In this document: positions 57,266 to 64,000 of the stretch, in pieces | Position numbering within the stretch: the stretch's first letter is position 1 | Layout of the letters: each line of letters opens with the position of its first letter | Origin: Taxillus chinensis | Taxonomy: Eukaryota; Streptophyta; Magnoliopsida; Santalales; Loranthaceae | Assembly: GCA_023512835.1 (NCBI GenBank) | Contig: JAKCVP010000388.1 | Coordinates: 89,784-153,783 of the forward strand | Reading direction: 5' to 3' | DNA: 64,000 bases | Notes under the pieces: generated by a model | The model's database searches: none | What the model saw: only the letters and a program-made list of their open reading frames with translations | Told to the model about the DNA's origin: nothing | Made by a program: the position numbers and the translations under genes

Positions 57266-58387
57266 ATGTCACGCACATCCCTCCTCCAGCCCGTGCGGGC
57301 CCTCGCTCGTCCTCTCACTACCCCAGTCCTCCCCCGCACCACCCTCCGCAAAGCTTCAGACTACTCCCACCTAAACGCAGAGCTCACGCAACGCAAACTA
57401 CCCGTGACATACGACTACCTCGTGCCCACCCCAACACACCTCCTCAACATCTCCCTACGCGACATCCTCCCCGCCAACGCCGCCCCAGCCTCTAATGCCT
57501 CCGGTCTCGCCGCACGCACCCTTCCGTCCACAACCCAGTCCCCCCTTGCTCTGCCCCCCGCCCACCACCTAATCTACTTTCCCCCCGCCATTCCCGGCGC
57601 AGACCTCCTGCCCGACGGCACCGACCCGCTGCAATCCCCAGGCGACCCATTCGTCCGACGCATGTGGGCCGGCGGCGCCGCACGCTTCAACAATGCCCCC
57701 GGCTCCGAAGCCCTCACGCTCCTCAACGGCCAGCGCGCAGCATGTCTCGAAGCAATCCGCGACGTAACAGTCAAAGGCAAGCCCGGCGATGAAAAAGTCT
57801 TCGTGGGCATCGAGCGGCGCATAGGTCGTACGCTCGACGACACAGAGCCAGAAGAGAGCGTGCGCTCGCGCTTCTGGACGGCAGACGAGGCTGACTTTGG
57901 CGACGGCGTGGGCATCATCGAGCGCAGGAATATCGTGTTTATGCGCGAGCGCAGCAAGGAGCAGGCAGTCAAGGACATGGAGGCAGCCAAGAGCAAGAAG
58001 TTGGCGCCGCCGGCGGGGAAGCCTGATTGGACTCATGAGCTTGTGCCAGATACCAAGTTGCTGTTTCGCTACTCGGCGTTGACGTATAATGCGCATGCTA
58101 TTCACCTTGATCCCGAGTATTGTCGCGAGGTTGAGGGGCACAGGGGTCTGCTGGTGCATGGGCCGCTGAGTTTCACGTTGCTTTTGACCTTGACGCAGGC
58201 AGCATTGGGGAAGGGGCAGAAGGTGAAGAACATCGAGTACAGGAACTTGAGCCCATTGTACTGTAACGAGCCGCTGAAGCTGAGCGGACGCAGGGTCACG
58301 GATGGCAAAGGTGACTGGGAGGTCTGGGCCGAGACGCCTGAGGGAGGCGTTGCTGTAAAGGCCACAGTGTGGGTTGAGAATGTTTGA
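57266..58387 (+). CDS. HTD2: Mitochondrial 3-hydroxyacyl-thioester dehydratase Htd2
   Basis: Dehydratase of mitochondrial type II fatty-acid synthesis, which supplies octanoyl-ACP for lipoate (used by the BCKDH E2 also present here). 373 residues, single exon. The N-terminus MSRTSLLQPVRALARPLTTP is Arg-rich and lacks acids, a typical mitochondrial presequence. Residues about 255-373 form a MaoC/hot-dog half with the hydratase motif YSALTYNAHAIHLDPEYCRE and VHGPLSFTLLL; the N-terminal half is the degenerate hot-dog seen in fungal Htd2. The ATG at 57266 is used; upstream in-frame sequence has no ATG. Codon use is more GC-biased than in its neighbours. Confidence 0.88.
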   Translation: MSRTSLLQPVRALARPLTTPVLPRTTLRKASDYSHLNAELTQRKLPVTYDYLVPTPTHLLNISLRDILPANAAPASNASGLAARTLPSTTQSPLALPPAHHLIYFPPAIPGADLLPDGTDPLQSPGDPFVRRMWAGGAARFNNAPGSEALTLLNGQRAACLEAIRDVTVKGKPGDEKVFVGIERRIGRTLDDTEPEESVRSRFWTADEADFGDGVGIIERRNIVFMRERSKEQAVKDMEAAKSKKLAPPAGKPDWTHELVPDTKLLFRYSALTYNAHAIHLDPEYCREVEGHRGLLVHGPLSFTLLLTLTQAALGKGQKVKNIEYRNLSPLYCNEPLKLSGRRVTDGKGDWEVWAETPEGGVAVKATVWVENV

Positions 58388-59085
58388 TGCGTACGTGTGT
58401 ACATGTGTAAGATCTCATTGCTGTATATATGACTATAGATCTCAAATGACGGGTATCCGACCAATGGAAGGGGCGTCGACACCGATCTGCTACCACCTCA
58501 GCCACACGATCTGCATTGGAAACTGGCTGTTCAGCGCGACTGGCAAGAAAGGGGAGATAATGGCACGCCTGCAGTGCATTTGAGAGGTAGTATCTTATCT
58601 GAACCCTGTCATGCATGTCATACGTCCGCAGTTTCGTTGATCTGTGTCCTCAAACATGGCGGAGTCAGCTTCCTCACGTTTTGTCTTCCGCCGGCTTTAC
58701 ACGAAGTCTCGAGCACGTTGTGCTTTCGGCCACCTTCAAATTCATGAGCCTTCCGCTGCTGCTATTTACGTTGGATCGGCTGCGGAGCCTCGGGCTAAAG
58801 GGCTGTATCTCGCATTAGTTCAACGATGCAGGTGACTCTGAAAATCTCAGATCTTACCAAGTTGATCTGTGTTGGATAGCCACCACGAAACCCGAACTAG
58901 AGGCGGGCGCGGAACGACTCTCTCCCTGTTACGCTGCTATCGCGGCCAGCGGATGTGGACGAGTTGGCGTTTGAAGCAGCGTCATATCGTCCGCTCAGAC
59001 GCTGCGCGCGAAGAGCCGTCAGAGTGCGCTGGTCTGCCTGCATCTCTGGACTCGGCTCCTCGCTGGTTGCGAGGGTGACATACCG
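58388..59085. other. Convergent 3' region, HTD2 / eRF1
   Basis: About 700 bp between facing stop codons; no gene seen, both 3' UTRs expected. Confidence 0.5.
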
Positions 59086-60518
59086 TCAATCATCGTAGAA
59101 CTCATCGTCATCGTCTTCTTCGTCGGCATTTAGCTGCTCAAAGTTGAGCTTGTAGCGGAGGATGGCGCCGATGCCACCGAAGCCCATGACAAACTGGTTC
59201 CCTTCTGAGGAGCGGTCAGAAACAAACTCCAGGGTAGCGCCAAAGTTTTGGTAATTTTCAGCCAGCCATTCCAAAAACGGCATCTGATTGATGATTTCCA
59301 TTTCTTGACCAGTCTCCTTGTCCATGAAGAGGGATCGATCTTGCTCTTGCTGCTTGTTTGTGTAGAGCACAGTCTCCGTACCTGCCGAAGTCTTGAGTTG
59401 CCAGCGGGTGGTTTCCAGGTTCTCGAAGACAATCAGAGTCTCAGCAGCACCGGCCTCCAGAGCCTTCAACGTGTCTTCGATACCATAACAGACCTTTCCG
59501 GTATCTTGAGCAATCTCATCAAAGTAAAGGTTGATGAGCTTCTTCTCCTGGATGAACTTGACGTTTCCAAGGGTCTCAGCGCTGAGATCGATAGCCTGAT
59601 TAAACCCGTTCTCGCCTCCGTAGGACACATCGACGACTTTGATGACCTTTGCTTGGAGACGCTGGTCGAACAAATCAGATGCATTCAAGTCGTTCTTGAA
59701 ATCGGCACTACCAGCCAGGACAAGACCCGCCACGTTGACCTTGTCATCGTCGATGAACTGCTGAACGGCGACTTCAGCGACTTTGCGAACATAATTGTGG
59801 CGCTTCTCCTCACGCAGACGAGCGAAACGAAGGGCGGACTGACCACCACGGCCGTGCTTCTTGGGCAGATCGACCGAGAACTTGGTCTTGATATTGCGAG
59901 TGTTGCCGGACAGAGTTCCGAACAAAGCGCCATTTCCGTCCATGATGATAAAACCGAAGGTCTGGTCGGCCTCCAAGAGCTCGCTGAGGGCTTCAGTGTG
60001 AAACTTGTTGTCGCAAAGGTATAGAGAGGTGTTGATGGGCTTGAAGGGTTCGAAGTCCATGTTGATCTTTCGCTCCTTTCCCTCTGCCGTGATAACATCA
60101 CCACAGTAGACGACAAGGCCATTGGGAGGGACCTTGTTATACAGCTTGAGGCGCTGTTGTGTGGAGGTGATGGCGGACAAAACGGACTGACGGTTGACTC
60201 GAGATTTGATGTTGGAGGCGGTGCCCTAGCAGCCCGTCAGCATACGACTACTATTGATGGTAGGACAGGCGAGTACTCACGAACTCTTCGGCCAACATCT
60301 TTGCTGCGCGTGAAATCTGATCCTTGGGGGCTTGAGGGCCGAGTTAGTGGGGCAAGTCGACAAATTGTGCGCAGCGAGTGGGTGAACACACGAATAATGA
60401 GCGAGATCATGGAGGTACCATTGCCTCTGGCCATCTCGAGGCTCTTGATCAGCTTGCGGACCTTCCAGATCTCGACGTTCTTCTCTGCTTCATTTTGAGG
60501 ATCTTGACCACCAGCCAT
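59086..60518 (-). CDS. SUP45: Eukaryotic peptide chain release factor 1 (eRF1)
   Basis: Recognises all three stop codons in the ribosomal A site and triggers peptide release with eRF3. Exons 60392-60518, 60281-60330, 59086-60225 (61- and 55-nt introns); 438 residues, one longer than the yeast protein. All functional marks are present: TASNIKS (residues about 61-67) and YLCDNKF (about 127-133) for stop-codon recognition, [20 protein letters not shown] (GGQ near 185) for hydrolysis, and the acidic C-terminus for eRF3 binding. The first join gives [20 protein letters not shown], the second joins EEF to GTASNIKS, both as in other fungi. Nothing suggests altered stop-codon meaning, and all genes here use standard stops. 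Confidence 0.97.
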
Positions 60519-61168
60519 GGCGAAAAGTTTTGCGGCGGCAGCGCCTGCACGAGGAGGGGAAGATTAGCGGGCGGCGTGGGCGACAGCGATCGAAGGAGAG
60601 TCTGTGCAAAAGAATGCTGGGAAGGAAGGAGCGGGACAAAGGGGCGCAGAAGGAAGACGACAGCACGGCACTGAGTGAAAGTGCACGGCGGTGATGCGCT
60701 TTCCGCGGTCGTCGACTGTGGCTCCCGTGCGTCGGTGGCTCAGAGCGCTGCAGCGGCGGCGGGGGAGAGTGTCAAAATTACCTTCCTTGCAACGTCGACG
60801 CCGCAGATCGCACTAGGCCAGATGCGAATTACCTCAAGAGAGATCATGCGGGCAGCTGCTGCACTTACGCGATATCAATGCGCGCCATCCTTGATCCCTT
60901 GCTCCTCCAATGTCCGTCATGGGACTCGTTCGCGAATTTTCTCTGACTCCGTGACTTGCAGTTACATTCCTGCGTCACTGGCGCCTCGACATATAAGCCT
61001 CACTTCACCACCGCCTGCGTCTCGGTGTCGACCTTCTCCTCCTCTCGCGCACCGTGACCGCATACGCGATAAGTATTTCCCCAATTATCGCCCGGCCGCT
61101 GCCTGCACCGCGGAGACAAGCTTCTCGCCCATTGCATTTGTGTCAGAGCCCCTCGACTCGGTGGCCAC
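60519..61168. promoter_or_regulatory. Divergent promoter region, eRF1 / AVT1-like
   Basis: 650 bp between divergent starts, without a supported gene. Presumed shared promoter region; C/T-rich sequence lies before the plus-strand ATG. Confidence 0.55.
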
Positions 61169-63148
61169 ATGGCGCCCTGTCAGAATGATGCTGCCGACAA
61201 TGGCCCTACCTCCCCTGCCCAGGAATCGCACATCTCTTTTCAACCCCAAGTCAGACAGGCGGCGTCCTATGGCACCCTGAGACCACGAGATTCGAACGCT
61301 TCCGGAAACGGCGGCACTCTCCCCATTCTACGACACAGAAGGTCCTCCGGCATACGCAATCGCCTCCATGAGATCGGTGACATTGGGGGCGTCAACTCAC
61401 TCAACAACTTTGCTCGCTCGTGGGTCCGCGCGGCCGTCTTCCCAGAGGTAGCTCCTTCCCGGAGATCCTTTGTACTGGAGTCCGATCTTGATGCCGACGG
61501 AGAAGCTTTAGACGCTGAACACGGCCATCTGCGCCCTCAACGCTCGTTCCTCCGAGCAGAAGCTGCTGGCGCCGATGATAACGCTATCGACGACGCTGGT
61601 TCCGTCTACGACGTGTCGGAGTCGATACTCTCTCGACAAACCTCATTCAGAGACAGGCGGGGCTCACCCCGACAGGGCAGTATCTTCAGCGTCGAGCCTC
61701 AGCTGGGCTCTCCGTTTGGTGGCAGTTATCGCGCAGGCTTCGGCACATTGACCTCTCGGGTCAATGAGTCGTCGATGATCCATGCCAATCGGCTCTTTAG
61801 TGAGCAACAGCATGCTGTAATCGACGACCCAGACAAGGAGACGCAGCCTCTCATTGTGCGTCGTGTCGAGCCAGAGGATGGCAAGCCTATTGACATTATT
61901 GTTGGTAACTCGACCGTGCCACAAACTGTTTTCAATTCCATCAACACATTGATCGGCGTTGGTATGCTGTCGTTGCCGCTTGCACTCAAATACTCTGGAT
62001 GGGTCGTTGGCCTCATCTTCTTCACCTTGTCCGCAGGTGTCACATCCTACACAGCCCGCCTGCTAGCCAAATGTCTCGATGTTGACGGCTCCCTCGTCAC
62101 ATTCTCTGATCTAGCTTTGGTTTCTTTCGGGTCCAAAGCGAGGTTTGCGACCAGCATACTCTTCACCCTGGAGCTGTTGGCGGCATGTGTTGCACTGGTC
62201 ATTCTCTTCGCAGACAGTCTCCACGCCCTGAGCCCCGACTACGACATCCTGTCGTATAAGATACTCTGCGGCATCATCTTGATCCCGCTTGGCTTCGTGC
62301 CCCTCAAGTACCTCTCAATAACCAGCATCCTCGGCATTCTTAGCTGCGTTGGTATCACCGTCGCCGTGATCGCGGATGGTCTCGTCAAGGACAGCGCTCT
62401 AGGGTCCTTGATAGATCCGGCCAAGACTTATTTGTTTCCTGCAGACTGGCGAACACTGCCGCTGGCTTTTGGTCTACTCATGGCTCCTTGGGGAGGTCAT
62501 TCTGTCTTCCCGAACATTTACAGAGATATGAGACATCCTCACAAATACGGCAAGGCTGTAAATGTCACTTACATTTTCACCTTTCTTCTTGAGGCAGCAC
62601 TTGCTATTGCAGGTTATCTGATGTACGGCGATAGTGTCAAGGACGAGATCACCGCCAACATCTTCCTGACTGAAGGATATCCGAAATGGATTTCGATCTT
62701 TATCGTGGTGGCTATCGCAATTATCCCATTGACGAAGATACCTTTGAATGCTCGGCCTATCGTCTCGGTGTTCGAGGGTTTCTTCGGAATGCATGCCCGA
62801 GCGCTCCCAGCTGCAGACAGCGTAACGGGTATGTCTGGCCTCAGTCGCGGGATCATCCTCATCGCCATCCGCATATTTGTCACCATCCTCATTGTCATCC
62901 TTGCGATCTTGGTGCCTTCATTCGACAAAGTCATGGCGTTGCTGGGCTCATTGGCCTGCTTCACCATCTGTATCATCCTTCCCTGCGCGTTTCACCTGAA
63001 GATCTTTGGCAAAGAGCTTCAAAAGCGGCAGAGGGCCTTTGATTGGGCTTTGATCATTATTTGTAGCATCCTGGCCGCAGCTGGAACAGTCGCTGCTTTC
63101 ATTCCGAAGCATCTTTTAGGCGTGGGAGAACCTCCCGCATCTGCATAG
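61169..63148 (+). CDS. AVT1: Vacuolar amino-acid transporter, Avt1-like
   Basis: Proton-coupled amino-acid carrier of the AAAP family, likely at the vacuolar membrane, moving neutral amino acids (and His) into the vacuole. 659 residues, single exon. About 245 hydrophilic N-terminal residues with Ser/Arg-rich stretches and an acidic middle precede the transporter domain, as in Avt1. The domain opens with STVPQTVFNSINTLIGVGML, the family signature, and has about eleven helices, including APWGGHSVFPNIYRDMRHP in the sixth to seventh helix region. Start is the first ATG, 650 bp from the divergent eRF1 start. Its stop lies 45 bp from that of BMT2. Could be another AVT paralogue (Avt3/4), but the long N-terminus and signature favour Avt1. 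Confidence 0.9.
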   Translation: MAPCQNDAADNGPTSPAQESHISFQPQVRQAASYGTLRPRDSNASGNGGTLPILRHRRSSGIRNRLHEIGDIGGVNSLNNFARSWVRAAVFPEVAPSRRSFVLESDLDADGEALDAEHGHLRPQRSFLRAEAAGADDNAIDDAGSVYDVSESILSRQTSFRDRRGSPRQGSIFSVEPQLGSPFGGSYRAGFGTLTSRVNESSMIHANRLFSEQQHAVIDDPDKETQPLIVRRVEPEDGKPIDIIVGNSTVPQTVFNSINTLIGVGMLSLPLALKYSGWVVGLIFFTLSAGVTSYTARLLAKCLDVDGSLVTFSDLALVSFGSKARFATSILFTLELLAACVALVILFADSLHALSPDYDILSYKILCGIILIPLGFVPLKYLSITSILGILSCVGITVAVIADGLVKDSALGSLIDPAKTYLFPADWRTLPLAFGLLMAPWGGHSVFPNIYRDMRHPHKYGKAVNVTYIFTFLLEAALAIAGYLMYGDSVKDEITANIFLTEGYPKWISIFIVVAIAIIPLTKIPLNARPIVSVFEGFFGMHARALPAADSVTGMSGLSRGIILIAIRIFVTILIVILAILVPSFDKVMALLGSLACFTICIILPCAFHLKIFGKELQKRQRAFDWALIIICSILAAAGTVAAFIPKHLLGVGEPPASA

Positions 63149-63193
63149 GCTTTCGCATCTGCATTACTCTGCGATCGAGTAGGCGTTTGGAGT

Positions 63194-64000
63194 TTATTCC
63201 AGCACGATGGCAAAGTTGTTCCTCGATCCACCAGATCGTCTCTCGAGTTTTCGGAACGACTTGCATCTTTTCGGCGGGGATGACGGGTTTTGATAGTGCC
63301 ATAAATAATAGACCAGCTTGCTAGAAAGCTTTTTGAATATAAGAACGTAGCCCAGACTTTCCATAATCTCATCCACAAGTTGTTCGTCTACGTAGCGGGA
63401 ATTTGTGACGCAAGGCGCAGGGAGGACCAAAAACAGCGATGGAGCTTTGAAGGGCTGGGATGCATCTTCGGCACCTAGTGAGGAAGATTGAAGGAAGTCC
63501 CGAGTGCGCATTAGCATCTGGCCTCTGCTCCTGGCTTCGGGTACATAGTTCAAGACTAGACTGAGGCTTATAAAGTCGAACCTCTCCGAGTCGCTGCTCG
63601 GTAGCGGCCGTTCCATGAAGTCTTGCCTTTCAATCCCCTTCATTTGCGAATTCAGGTCGATCCTCGTCACATCGAATAGGCCGCATGTCGAACATTCATT
63701 CTGGGTTGATAAGGCACCAACCTCCAATAATGTCCACTTGCGGCCTTTTCTCTCATGTTGCAGAGAGTGAAGAATCAACTTTCGAGTCTCTGCATCGGGA
63801 GCAAGCCAAGATATTAGCTGTTTTGAGGAGTCACCGCCTCTTGTAGACGACTGGCCAGCAATGCTGGCGGCTTGATATGCCTCGAGCCCGCCTTGCGCAT
63901 CAATGAGAGCCCGGATGCGGTCAGCCTCTTCCTTATTCCCTTCGGCCAATGCTTGTGCGTGGTTCTTTGTTAGCTCGTGATGCTTCCTGATCAGTTGACG
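63194..64000 (-). CDS. BMT2: 25S rRNA adenine-N1 methyltransferase Bmt2 (5' end beyond window)
   Basis: Nucleolar SAM-dependent enzyme that makes m1A2142 in yeast 25S rRNA. About 268 C-terminal residues are present; the frame is open to the right edge, so the start is outside the window. Visible blocks: GGLEAYQAASIAGQSSTRGG (the family's basic entry), WTLLEVGALSTQNECS (SAM-binding motif I), VTRIDLNSQMKGIERQDFME (motif II and the acidic block), and DFISLSLVLNYVPEARSRGQ and LFLVLPAPCVTNSRYV. These are specific to Bmt2 rather than Bmt5 or Bmt6. The right-edge sequence (IRKHHELTKNHAQALAEGNK) is the helical stretch before the catalytic domain. Ends tail-to-tail with AVT1. Confidence 0.93.
   Translation of the reverse strand, partial: RQLIRKHHELTKNHAQALAEGNKEEADRIRALIDAQGGLEAYQAASIAGQSSTRGGDSSKQLISWLAPDAETRKLILHSLQHERKGRKWTLLEVGALSTQNECSTCGLFDVTRIDLNSQMKGIERQDFMERPLPSSDSERFDFISLSLVLNYVPEARSRGQMLMRTRDFLQSSSLGAEDASQPFKAPSLFLVLPAPCVTNSRYVDEQLVDEIMESLGYVLIFKKLSSKLVYYLWHYQNPSSPPKRCKSFRKLERRSGGSRNNFAIVLE

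Overview
The window is nuclear DNA of a filamentous ascomycete (Pezizomycotina; Dothideomycetes is my best guess, from protein style only). Evidence: most genes carry one to five short spliceosomal introns, mostly 48-90 nt with GTAAGT-like donors; orthologues of eukaryotic housekeeping proteins sit beside fungus-specific ones (Zn2Cys6 regulator, Mid1, TBC/Gyp-type RabGAP, secreted small proteins); there are no operons and no ribosome-binding sites. Exon-intron models were built by hand from splice signals, frame and family knowledge, and every multi-exon model closes to a whole number of codons.

Layout. 1-5.0 kb (-): INO80 chromatin-remodelling ATPase, C-terminus cut by the window edge. 5.7-7.9 kb (-): NHX1-type endosomal Na+/H+ exchanger, divergent from a sucrose/alpha-glucoside-type transporter (8.5-10.5 kb, +). 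10.9-12.4 kb (-): RAD23. 13.5-15.3 kb (+): four-TM protein of unknown function. 16.5-19.7 kb (+): TBC-domain RabGAP. 20.6-28.5 kb is gene-poor, with a small one-TM protein, a D-amino-acid-oxidase-like flavoenzyme (23.3-24.7 kb, -) and a possible 65-residue Cys protein. 28.6-33.2 kb (-): secreted protein with Kex2-like sites, VPS25 (ESCRT-II), and the E2 subunit of branched-chain ketoacid dehydrogenase. 33.2-37.5 kb is a 4.4-kb gap. 37.6-39.6 kb (+): six-exon MFS transporter. 40.7-44.0 kb (+): Zn2Cys6 regulator of the Ppr1/UaY style, convergent with a salicylate-hydroxylase-like flavin monooxygenase (44.5-46.3 kb, -). 48.1-48.8 kb (-): small secreted protein with a probable reading-frame break. 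49.5-49.8 kb: one end of a pogo/Fot1-like DNA transposon. 51.2-54.2 kb: enoyl-CoA isomerase/hydratase tail-to-tail with MID1. 56.2-58.4 kb: GNAT acetyltransferase and mitochondrial HTD2. 59.1-63.1 kb: eRF1 (SUP45) divergent from an AVT1-like vacuolar amino-acid transporter, which abuts BMT2 (25S rRNA m1A methyltransferase, cut by the right edge).

The genes do not form an obvious pathway cluster. Loose functional themes are endosome/vacuole traffic and ion balance (NHX1, RabGAP, VPS25, AVT1, MID1), translation and ribosome biogenesis (eRF1, BMT2), and mitochondrial or peroxisomal acyl metabolism (BCKDH-E2, ECI-like, HTD2). I found no CRISPR, tRNA or rRNA gene and nothing that qualifies as a new multi-gene system. 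The observations most worth checking are two 51-nt introns that are in frame and stop-free (INO80, RabGAP), the transposon end with degenerate ~16-bp subterminal repeats, a 16-bp hairpin at 15.7 kb, the frame break in the secreted-protein gene, and several orphan coding-like fragments.
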